From Actinernus sp. WN-2022 (lineage: Eukaryota; Cnidaria; Anthozoa; Actiniaria; Actinernidae), in NCBI GenBank assembly GCA_030867875.1, contig JAOWCC010001589.1, positions 147,409,745-147,473,744 on the forward strand: a stretch of DNA of 64,000 nt, in the 5' to 3' direction. The notes under the pieces are model-generated. The model was not told the DNA's origin, did no database searches, and saw only the letters and a list, made by a program, of their open reading frames with translations. Both the position numbers and the translations under genes were made by a program. Below, piece by piece: positions 1-6,263 of the stretch (within the stretch, counting starts at the first letter, position 1; the number at the start of each line of letters is the position of its first letter).

Positions 1-4
1 TTTT

Positions 5-10
5 TTTATT
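5..10 (-). terminator. poly(A) signal AATAAA for the leftmost minus-strand genes
   Basis: The plus strand reads TTTATT, so the minus strand has AATAAA in an A-rich run just downstream of the small conserved virion-type gene. It fits a shared 3' end for the leftward transcripts. Confidence 0.4.
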
Positions 11-94
11 TCTGTCTGGATTTATCGATTTTAGCCTTGATGGTTTTGAAAATGGGTTTTAAAATCATAGGAAGAATGGAAGAGGCCAGCATGC

Positions 95-406
95 CTACAA
101 CACACCCCCGCCACGTTGTCGGAGGGCACGTTGACGACGCTGGGCCGATTGATTGGGATTCCCCAAGATTCGTAAGGCCTTGGTAATGTGAGGTTTGTTC
201 TTGATGTCATCGAGGATTGTGCGATGGACCGCAGGGGTGTTGCCTCCAAGAAAGTTGTGCACCACTTCACCACAGGCTGTAATTTGTTCGGGCGAGGCAT
301 GCAGGGCTAGCTTATGACACTGATGCTTGTTCCCACGGGCCATGGCCTCTAAAACGACCCGGTGCTTGTACAAACGTTTGGACCTATGCGTTTTTACCCG
401 AGGCAT
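95..406 (-). CDS. conserved small Polinton/adintovirus protein, C-terminus cut by a frameshift
   Basis: The ATG at 404-406 (MPRVKTHRSK) is preferred over an upstream TTG start at 413-415. The roughly 100-residue product has a basic N-terminus, a helical centre and ends RRQRALRQRGGGVL. That layout is what I know from a small protein widespread in Polintons and adintoviruses, where a Gly-rich turn is followed by a hydrophobic tail. Here the frame stops right after the glycines, next to a run of C (about 106-110). The neighbouring frame stays open beyond it and is hydrophobic then basic. This looks like a one-base slip (decay, sequencing error or programmed frameshift). Function is unknown; a virion or membrane role is inferred. 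It sits just downstream of another small basic gene ending at 412. Confidence 0.55.
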   Translation of the reverse strand: MPRVKTHRSKRLYKHRVVLEAMARGNKHQCHKLALHASPEQITACGEVVHNFLGGNTPAVHRTILDDIKNKPHITKALRILGNPNQSAQRRQRALRQRGGGVL

Positions 407-411
407 TTTTT

Positions 412-645
412 TCAAGGTCTCTTTTTCGTCTTCTTCTTTCTTTCCAACTTGTTTAGATAGACAGGTCTTCCCGCGACGGTGATGAATGGCGGTGGGCTGC
501 GTAGACTACCTCCCACATGGTGGGGGAACACGTCTTTTAAACCATCGTAGCGTGGAGGCCCATGTTTCGAAAATAAAGAGTTGCCTTTTGTTTGACGACG
601 GCTTTTCCTTCTTCTTCTTCTTCTTCTTCTTCCTCCTCTCGCCAT
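412..645 (-). CDS. small arginine-rich protein, probable DNA-binding virion core protein
   Basis: This 77-residue product begins MARGGRRRRRRRRKSRRQTK and ends in another lysine-rich stretch (KLERKKKTKKRP), with a Pro/Gly/His-containing centre. The strong positive charge at both ends suggests a nucleic-acid-condensing or nuclear role like the adenovirus core proteins, but no specific family was recognised. A TATA-like box lies about 40 nt upstream (683-692). Its stop is 6 nt before the ATG of the next gene downstream, giving a compact arrangement. Confidence 0.55.
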   Translation of the reverse strand: MARGGRRRRRRRRKSRRQTKGNSLFSKHGPPRYDGLKDVFPHHVGGSLRSPPPFITVAGRPVYLNKLERKKKTKKRP

Positions 646-682
646 GCTGTTGGGATGTGTTTTTTTTAGAGACCCTGCAGGT

Positions 683-692
683 CTTTTTATAG
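683..692 (-). promoter_or_regulatory. TATA box for the 412-645 gene
   Basis: The minus strand reads CTATAAAAAG. The ATG at 645 lies about 40 nt downstream, which fits a short 5' leader. It begins 7 nt past the stop codon of the preceding basic gene (699). Confidence 0.5.
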
Positions 693-698
693 TCTAGC

Positions 699-881
699 CT
701 ATAAAATATCTCCTAGAATAGGGATGCCTCGAAAGGGCGACTTGTTTCCAAAAATAAGTCCACCTCCTTTTCGACTTCTTCTTTTTCTTCCTCTTTTCTT
801 TCGACCCCCTACAGTACGACGTCGTTTAAGAAGACTTTTTTTCTTTCTCGGACGACGGCCACCGGATTGACGACGGACCAT
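699..881 (-). CDS. small basic core-type protein (pX/mu-like in layout)
   Basis: I choose the ATG at 879-881 (MVRRQSGGRRPRKKKSLLKR) over an upstream ATG at 920 that would add a Thr-rich low-complexity leader. The 60-residue product is dominated by Arg/Lys and ends with a hydrophobic Gly/Pro tail (IFGNKSPFRGIPILGDIL). A basic body plus a short hydrophobic C-terminus resembles the adenovirus core peptide class in layout, but no specific homology is claimed. A TATA-like sequence lies at 951-958. The gene overlaps the end of another basic ORF (826-1035) in a different frame. Confidence 0.5.
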   Translation of the reverse strand: MVRRQSGGRRPRKKKSLLKRRRTVGGRKKRGRKRRSRKGGGLIFGNKSPFRGIPILGDIL

Positions 882-1035
882 GATGGCGGACGTTGTAGTG
901 GTAGTGGAGGTGGTGGTCAATGTTGTGGACTAGAGGCGGGGGTGTGCGGGTTTTTATAATTTTTTGAATCTTGATGAAGTCTTTAACTCCTCTTCCACGA
1001 CGTCGACGTTTCCTTCTTCTTTTTCCACCCACCAC
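826..1035 (-). CDS. overlapping small basic ORF
   Basis: The 69-residue ORF opens with MVGGKRRRKRRRRGRGVKDF, a basic head followed by an amphipathic stretch, then a His/Pro-rich tail. The N-terminus looks like a real core-type protein and a strong TATA box (1091-1099) lies about 55 nt upstream. The C-terminal half overlaps the next gene in another frame and may be only a shadow. I see the basic head and the promoter; that it is translated is inferred. Confidence 0.4.
   Translation of the reverse strand: MVGGKRRRKRRRRGRGVKDFIKIQKIIKTRTPPPLVHNIDHHLHYHYNVRHHGPSSIRWPSSEKEKKSS
951..958 (-). promoter_or_regulatory. TATA box for the 699-881 gene
   Basis: The minus strand reads TATAAAAA about 70 nt upstream of the ATG at 881. 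It lies inside the overlapping basic ORF 826-1035. Confidence 0.4.
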
Positions 1036-1090
1036 ACTTTCACGTCGACCGCCTCGAGCGACACTGGGTAGGCTAGGCGGGAATGACGGG

Positions 1091-1099
1091 CTATTTATA
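1091..1099 (-). promoter_or_regulatory. TATA box overlapping the upstream stop codon
   Basis: The minus strand reads TATAAATAG, whose final TAG is the stop codon of the 1091-2038 gene. It is about 55 nt upstream of the basic ORF starting at 1035. The same stop-codon/TATA overlap recurs at 17.5 and 17.8 kb. Confidence 0.55.
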
Positions 1100-2038
1100 T
1101 CCTAGTTGTCTTTCTAAATCCGCTTGTCTCTTCGCACTCTTTTTGACAGCATTTCCAAACCGTTTCAGTTTATTTTTCTTGTCCCTTATCTTACGTATAA
1201 CGTCTCGACGTACGGACCCACTCGACATGCGATGGGTGTTCTCTCCTTGAACGTGAGTGTAATCGTCATCGTTGCGGGCGGGATGTTGGTTCTCTACAAT
1301 CGCTGTATTAATACGGTCTTCAATACGATGCAGTCGCGCTTGAAGACGCTGTCGTACAGAATCTTCCAGTCTTGGGTTGGTGTTGTGAATCATTCTATTG
1401 AGGTCATCCGATTGTTCTATCATGGCGTTTAAGGACAGGGTGTTTGTAGCATCGCCCGAGTTATCCAAAGGCACCTGCTGATCGAGAAAACCGGTCACTA
1501 GCCGACGCACCTGTGAGTCTGTGTCGGCGGGCGGTGCTGGCAAAGTCTGTTCTTGTTGTTGTTGTTGTTGTCTTGGAGGAGGAGGAGGAGGTCGCGGGGA
1601 AGTCGCCGGCAAGGAAGCGTACGTATCATTGATCAGGTCTGCCAACGGCTGTGTCGGCGACCGAGTCGACTGTGGTGTGCTGGTGGCGATGGTGGCGATG
1701 GTGGCGGCGGGTAGTCTCGTATTCGAGAGGACCCGTTCAAACTCCCTTTGGAGTTGGGCCGTCTGTGGATCGGTATCTTGTGTGATTGGGGACAAGGTGT
1801 CTTCATAATTGGAGATGGTGATGGGAGAAGGGGTGGAGGCGGCGGCGGCGGTGGTGATAATAGAGGGCGAGGTGGGGTTGGAGCGGATGATGGTTCGTAG
1901 AGTGGCCTGAACTTCGCCCACTAGTTGGTTGGCGACAGACAACTGAGCCGCTGTCCGCTGAGCATAGCCTCTTGCGAGGTCAACAGCCGCTCCACCGAAT
2001 CGTTCAGCAGAGTCGGCACAATCTCTCCAGCATCCCAT
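1091..2038 (-). CDS. unrecognised Pro/Gln/Thr-rich probable virion protein
   Basis: The reading frame extends upstream to 2179, but the ATG at 2036-2038 (MGCWRDCADSAERFGGAAVD) lies 14 nt after the ATPase stop and is the natural start, giving 315 residues. Order: Ala-rich helical N-terminus (1-60), Ser/Thr/Pro linker, a poly-Pro then poly-Gln run near the middle, a predicted helical segment, and a strongly basic C-terminus (RDKKNKLKRFGNAVKKSAKR). Position within the structural cluster suggests a virion or assembly role. I do not recognise the family. Confidence 0.6.
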   Translation of the reverse strand: MGCWRDCADSAERFGGAAVDLARGYAQRTAAQLSVANQLVGEVQATLRTIIRSNPTSPSIITTAAAASTPSPITISNYEDTLSPITQDTDPQTAQLQREFERVLSNTRLPAATIATIATSTPQSTRSPTQPLADLINDTYASLPATSPRPPPPPPRQQQQQQEQTLPAPPADTDSQVRRLVTGFLDQQVPLDNSGDATNTLSLNAMIEQSDDLNRMIHNTNPRLEDSVRQRLQARLHRIEDRINTAIVENQHPARNDDDYTHVQGENTHRMSSGSVRRDVIRKIRDKKNKLKRFGNAVKKSAKRQADLERQLGYK

Positions 2039-2051
2039 CCTGAAGGAGCGC

Positions 2052-2792
2052 TCATTTATTTTTTCCCTTAGGCAGCCAAATAACCTGGTAGTCGGGGTCG
2101 GAAGGTAATATGTTCCCGCGAAGCCGGTAGGCATCGTCTGTATGTTGTGTAAAGTCAAACATGTACTTATACTCTGCACTCTGGGATCCCCCTTTCGTAG
2201 CGTCGTGAAAAGCTTCTTGCACGCGAGCTTGTTCTCGGGGAAACGCTTGCCGGATCAGATTGGTCAACTGCAACCGGTCACGAGGGTTATTGAACATGAT
2301 GACATACTGTGTGTTGAGACTCATGGTCCGCGAATGTTTCCCTCGGGGAAACATGTTTTGCGTTAATAAAATAGTGGTAATGTTCCGATGATGAGTCCCA
2401 CCTGTAAACAATTTTTCTATCATACCGCTGCTTCCGCTTTCTTGAATGAGATCGTCTAGAACGAGTAAGGTGCCCTCTCTGCGGCCGGTATCACCTCCCG
2501 TGTTATCGTAAATGTTTTCAGGAAGCCCCTCGACCATCGTCACACCTTGTTTTTTCAACCCCTCAAAACCAGGCTGCCATTCGCCATAACAGTAGACGAC
2601 ATGAGGTATGTATTTTTGAAACGCATCTTTACGCCGACGTATCAGCTCTAGCGTGAGCGTCGTCTTACCGCTCATCGTTGGGCCCACGATCGTGATGTTC
2701 GAGGGGACGTGGAAGCGGGGATCAAAGCTGGGTGACTTTAGAGGTTCTCCCATAACGACTGACACAGGATGGAAGTGTTCACAGGCTTTCAT
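2052..2792 (-). CDS. A32-like packaging ATPase (FtsK/HerA type)
   Basis: The 246-residue product is the genome-packaging ATPase of the Polinton/adintovirus gene set. Walker A is GPTMSGKTT (residues 37-45, Lys43). Walker B is LLVLDD (109-114, Asp113/Asp114). A downstream segment FTGGTHHRNITTILLTQNMF carries the conserved Gln-Asn sensor region after the GT-H turn. Length and motif spacing are those of A32-family packaging ATPases, which pump viral DNA into preformed capsids. It lies between the protease (34 nt upstream) and the Pro/Gln-rich gene. No breaks were seen, so it may still be functional. Confidence 0.88.
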   Translation of the reverse strand: MKACEHFHPVSVVMGEPLKSPSFDPRFHVPSNITIVGPTMSGKTTLTLELIRRRKDAFQKYIPHVVYCYGEWQPGFEGLKKQGVTMVEGLPENIYDNTGGDTGRREGTLLVLDDLIQESGSSGMIEKLFTGGTHHRNITTILLTQNMFPRGKHSRTMSLNTQYVIMFNNPRDRLQLTNLIRQAFPREQARVQEAFHDATKGGSQSAEYKYMFDFTQHTDDAYRLRGNILPSDPDYQVIWLPKGKNK

Positions 2793-2825
2793 TCGTTTTT
2801 TTCGACCACCCTAAGACTAAGTTAT

Positions 2826-3440
2826 TTAACAAACACGACGTGCACAAGCACGGCTCTGACAAACTTGACTTAACAATTGTCTCCGTCGTTTTATTTTACG
2901 GATGCGTTCTTTAATCATGCGACGGCATACATAAGAACATACTTTAAAGTCATTGTCTTTATACCCTCTTCCGGGGTAGGAATCGATAATGTCTTGCATC
3001 GGTCTTTTCTTCTGAATGCGTTGGTCCAGGAAGAAAAGACAATGGTGTCCACACACGGCCGAGGTGTTGGCTTGAAGTCTGCGGTCGTTGTAGAGAATGT
3101 CGCCATTGCCGAGGGTCTTCATGCATTGTACAAAACCGCTACCGTAATGTCCGGGTAATTCCCCAAAACTGTCGAAGAACTCCACGGGGTGGTGGGAATT
3201 CTTAAAAAACATGGCGATCCAATGCACCCCCGGACCTTCAGACGTGTCTGTGTTGCTAATCAGACCGGCAGGGTAGTGGCGTATTTGTTTTGGCATCGTG
3301 TCTATGGAGAAAACACCAAGAAATTGGCGTTGGAACAGGCGAGGCTGTGCTCGGCCGATAGTGTTCAGGTCGCTGTCCGACAATCCCTTAAACAGGTCGG
3401 CCCCCAATAGCTTGTTAACGGAGGTCGTGGTGGTGGTCAT
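2826..3440 (-). CDS. adenain-like capsid maturation cysteine protease
   Basis: The 204-residue product matches the adenovirus-type (C5) protease layout. His73 lies in GVHWIAMFF, Asp90 in VEFFDSFG (the Asp/Glu position of the triad), Gln123 in RRLQANTSAV (oxyanion hole) and the nucleophile Cys130 in AVCGHHCLFFL. Such enzymes cleave virion precursor proteins and are part of the Polinton/adintovirus morphogenesis set. All catalytic positions are present, so the gene looks intact. The basic C-terminus (KERIRKIKRRRQLL) may bind DNA, since adenain is DNA-stimulated; that part is inference. It follows the major capsid gene by about 22 nt. Confidence 0.88.
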   Translation of the reverse strand: MTTTTTSVNKLLGADLFKGLSDSDLNTIGRAQPRLFQRQFLGVFSIDTMPKQIRHYPAGLISNTDTSEGPGVHWIAMFFKNSHHPVEFFDSFGELPGHYGSGFVQCMKTLGNGDILYNDRRLQANTSAVCGHHCLFFLDQRIQKKRPMQDIIDSYPGRGYKDNDFKVCSYVCRRMIKERIRKIKRRRQLLSQVCQSRACARRVC

Positions 3441-3462
3441 GTTGTGTGTGTGGTGGGGAAGC

Positions 3463-4851
3463 TCAGTAGTTGTGGCGGAGCGTCACTTGTTTTCTACCGT
3501 CAATGTCCACCACGTTTTTATACTCGGGAAGGAAGATCACTTTTATATTCTCGCCCAGAGGAGTTTTGAATTTTATGAGGCAGTCGATGATCCCGTTATT
3601 ATTGCCGTACACGTACTTGTTGTATCCGCCACCATCACGGCTGAAGTCGACCTGGATGATGCAGAAACCCCTCTTGATGTCTTCGATCCTGATACCGTTA
3701 CTCGGGCCGTACCACAGATTGCCCGTGGCGCGGTACATCATGGCCAGAATTTCGGACAGAGCAGTGTCTTTGAAGGTGATGCGGGGCAGAGGTTCTTCGC
3801 GGTTGTCTCTCATAAACTGTACGGATTGAATGTCGTGATGTTTGAAATTGCAATAGTTTTTTTTGTAGGCCCCGCTGTAGGCGTCTTGAGCAACAAGCAC
3901 CATAGTCACCTTTTGTGGAGACCCTCCTAGAAACACATTGTTGAGCCTCAATTCATTCAACCCCACCATGCCAACACGGACCACGGGTTTGATGGTGGTC
4001 AGGGGGAAATGAATGGTCTCATGGTTCTGATACTGTCTGGCTTCGATTCTTGTGTGTAGTATTTCGCTCAGTTCGACTTCGCGGATCCAAATTTCAGCAT
4101 TGGACCGTACGATTTTCGCCTCCTTTTCGGTTCCCGTAGTCTCGCCATTCATCAGACAAAAGGCGTCGCTATTAAATCGTACGTGGATGCTGATGCCCAC
4201 TCCGGGGGGCAGGAGACGGTTGGATCCCACAATGTCCAGACAGGGTTGAAATTCCACATGCACGTTGGGCGCGTTGTTAGTAAACTTGGCACGTTTAGCC
4301 AGAGTGGGACTGACGGTAGGATCGGTGATAGGATCCGATTCGTCCATGGCGGATGGGGTATCGCCATACCACCCCTCCAAGGACAGACCGCTCTTCTTCT
4401 GGGCTTTGGTGAAGTTCAACAGGTTTCTCAAATAGGCTTTGAACGCATAGCAGTCTGTTATTTCCTCGACGCTGGTCCCATTCAACTGAAAGTCGATGGA
4501 GGCGATTTGAGCATGGGCAAAGTTATTGACCAAAGCTACTTTTTTAGCCGCCATAGCTTGCCCCGCAGAGTCCACCACTTTAAAGTCCATATGCATTTCC
4601 AGTAGAGTCAGATCGCGGAAATCGTTGGAGGGGTCGATGACGAAGGACAGAGGAGTCCAGGAGTCGTTGTGGGGGGTGTAGGGTCTGAGCCGAGAATTCT
4701 TGTACGTCGTTTCCACAGGTTCTTCATTGAACAGCTCGGTGACTTGTGGAAGACTGACGTATTCGGTCTTTTGCTTTTCCACCACGGGAGGTGTGGTAGA
4801 CACTTCGACATCGCTGTCGCCATCGTCATCGGCGCGTTTGCGTTTAGGCAT
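3463..4851 (-). CDS. major capsid protein (hexon-like, double jelly roll, F54H12.2-like)
   Basis: I choose ATG 4849-4851 (MPKRKRADDDGDSD, a nuclear-localisation-like head), though an in-frame ATG at 4881 is possible; the product is 462 residues. Recognisable family segments are LLPPGVGISIHVRFNSDAFC in the middle, HFPLTTIKPVV after it, and a block with FNFKHHD-like spacing (CNFKHHDIQSVQF), then a Gly/Asn-rich C-terminus (GYNKYVYGNNNG). This pattern is that of the protein annotated as F54H12.2-like in many invertebrate genomes, the Polinton/adintovirus capsid protein. It would form the pseudo-hexameric capsomers. No stop or frameshift was seen. Neighbours are the protease downstream and the small pVI/X-like protein upstream. 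Confidence 0.85.
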   Translation of the reverse strand: MPKRKRADDDGDSDVEVSTTPPVVEKQKTEYVSLPQVTELFNEEPVETTYKNSRLRPYTPHNDSWTPLSFVIDPSNDFRDLTLLEMHMDFKVVDSAGQAMAAKKVALVNNFAHAQIASIDFQLNGTSVEEITDCYAFKAYLRNLLNFTKAQKKSGLSLEGWYGDTPSAMDESDPITDPTVSPTLAKRAKFTNNAPNVHVEFQPCLDIVGSNRLLPPGVGISIHVRFNSDAFCLMNGETTGTEKEAKIVRSNAEIWIREVELSEILHTRIEARQYQNHETIHFPLTTIKPVVRVGMVGLNELRLNNVFLGGSPQKVTMVLVAQDAYSGAYKKNYCNFKHHDIQSVQFMRDNREEPLPRITFKDTALSEILAMMYRATGNLWYGPSNGIRIEDIKRGFCIIQVDFSRDGGGYNKYVYGNNNGIIDCLIKFKTPLGENIKVIFLPEYKNVVDIDGRKQVTLRHNY

Positions 4852-4881
4852 GGTGGTCTCGAGTGTTTTTTTCTGACGCAC

Positions 4882-5005
4882 CGTGGGTTGGGGTGGGTAT
4901 GATGGGACTCCTCTAGAGGGTGGGGTGTATTTACAGGATCTCTACTCTAATCCGAGTCGCTATCGAAAATGTCCTGTTGCTTGTGTATCTTCTTCTTCTT
5001 CTTTT
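4882..5005. other. short T-rich gap between capsid and pVI/X-like genes
   Basis: The gap is low-complexity CTT/TTT sequence. I see no ORF or clear promoter, apart from a weak TGTAAATAC on the minus strand near 4930. Confidence 0.4.
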
Positions 5006-5407
5006 TTACCGCAAGGGTTCTTTTCTTTTTTTTTTTTTACCCAAAGGTAAAGTACGTACCGTCCCATTTTTTTTCTTTTTTTTAAGGATCTTCTTCTTTT
5101 TGGTTACATTTTTTTTCTTCTTCTTAAAAGACGGTCGGGTATAGGCGTCCACACTGTGGAGGGCTTTTCTCTTCAATTCTTCGGCCGCCGTCATGGTGCC
5201 ATCGCGTACGGCTTCCTCTAAATCTTTACCCTCCAGCATAGATTTTCCTACCCCGGCAGCTTTTTCCAGCAAGGTTCCCGCCACCATAGGAATAACTTTT
5301 TTGGCATTCTGGGCCATACGACGGACCAACACAGATCCGAAGCCGGAGCCGAACCGTCTTCCGGGAACCCCGCCTCTATAGATGGGAAAATTAGGTAGTG
5401 GTTTCAT
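5006..5407 (-). CDS. small Gly/Ala-rich then Lys-rich virion protein (pVI/X-like)
   Basis: The 133-residue product starts MKPLPNFPIYRGGVPGRRFG and has a Gly-rich turn, an amphipathic helix (VRRMAQNAKKVIPMVAGTLL) and an acidic/Ala segment (DLEEAVRDGTMTAAEEL). A long lysine tail follows. This order (Gly turn, amphipathic helix, short D/E-A-R segment, basic tail) is the hallmark of a small protein found next to the capsid gene in many Polintons and adintoviruses, comparable to adenovirus membrane-active or core proteins. The exceptional lysine tail is encoded by AAA/AAG runs prone to slippage. Assignment rests on layout and position. Confidence 0.6.
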   Translation of the reverse strand: MKPLPNFPIYRGGVPGRRFGSGFGSVLVRRMAQNAKKVIPMVAGTLLEKAAGVGKSMLEGKDLEEAVRDGTMTAAEELKRKALHSVDAYTRPSFKKKKKNVTKKKKILKKKKKNGTVRTLPLGKKKKRKEPLR

Positions 5408-5423
5408 CGCTTTTTTCTCCCCT

Positions 5424-6263
5424 TCACTCCAGACCGCGTTTTCTTCGTTTTCTCAAGTGCAGCTTGATGTTGACCACGCCGTCCTTCTTGAACTGAATGT
5501 ACCTGCCCTTGCCGTCTATTATATAGATGTTGAAGCCATTGAAGCTGTTCAGAGCCAATGGCACATAGCGAGGATGGATGAATTCGACGGCTCTTTGCTG
5601 TTCGTACGACTGTACGGCAGGAATGACATCCAGGATGGGAGCCAATACATTGCCTATAGGCGAACTCTGGACTTGAGGGCAATATATGAAGAGATCGTCG
5701 TACACAGACGTAAATGTAGCGTAGAAATGAAGCGTGTAGGGCTGTGAGCCGGTGATGGCATGTTGGGTGCTCTTGCCATAGCCTACAGGACCGACTTGTA
5801 TCATTCTGGTTTTGGCAATGGGAGGATTGTTGTATTGCTCCGATTCAAAAGGTTTGTTGGGCAAGACCCAAGCCGTCATCTTGGGACGTTTTCCCTCCGC
5901 AGGCAAGTCCACTTCAAACCATCGGTTGTCGCTCCAGGACCAATGGGGTTTCATCAGACCCAACCCGTGACGCAATTCGTCGGACAGGTACAGACAATAC
6001 CGTCCCGCCTGATGGATGAGACACTGGTGGTGGGTGTTGTGACCGACCCGAACGTACCCCATGAGATTATTTGACGAGAGTTGGCTTCCGACGAAATGAT
6101 AGTCTCTATGTTGCGGGGCGGAGGGATCGTCGGCCACCCCTAAAGCGGCCCTCATCTGTTTGGACTGGGCATATGTGCTTTGTTGGACGAACCCGCGGCG
6201 GGCGCCTGCATACGTGTACACCAGGGTGCTGTGGTCCACATCTCCTACCAACCAAAACTTCAT
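5424..6263 (-). CDS. penton-like minor capsid protein candidate
   Basis: The 279-residue product begins MKFWLVGDVDHSTLVYTYAG and ends with an Arg-rich tail (KLHLRKRRKRGLE). Its ATG overlaps the stop of the preceding 648-residue gene by ATGA, implying tight coupling. Alternating hydrophobic/polar strands, the absence of low complexity and a size of about 280 residues fit the single-jelly-roll penton of Polintons. It lies in the expected place between capsid and other structural genes. I did not see a single diagnostic motif, so penton is inferred from size and synteny. No breaks are visible. Confidence 0.55.
   Translation of the reverse strand: MKFWLVGDVDHSTLVYTYAGARRGFVQQSTYAQSKQMRAALGVADDPSAPQHRDYHFVGSQLSSNNLMGYVRVGHNTHHQCLIHQAGRYCLYLSDELRHGLGLMKPHWSWSDNRWFEVDLPAEGKRPKMTAWVLPNKPFESEQYNNPPIAKTRMIQVGPVGYGKSTQHAITGSQPYTLHFYATFTSVYDDLFIYCPQVQSSPIGNVLAPILDVIPAVQSYEQQRAVEFIHPRYVPLALNSFNGFNIYIIDGKGRYIQFKKDGVVNIKLHLRKRRKRGLE

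Noticed and set aside
2039..2179. Upstream start of the Pro/Gln-rich gene at 2,179
   Set aside because: It would overlap the ATPase C-terminus by over 120 nt; the ATG at 2,038 just after the ATPase stop is more natural.
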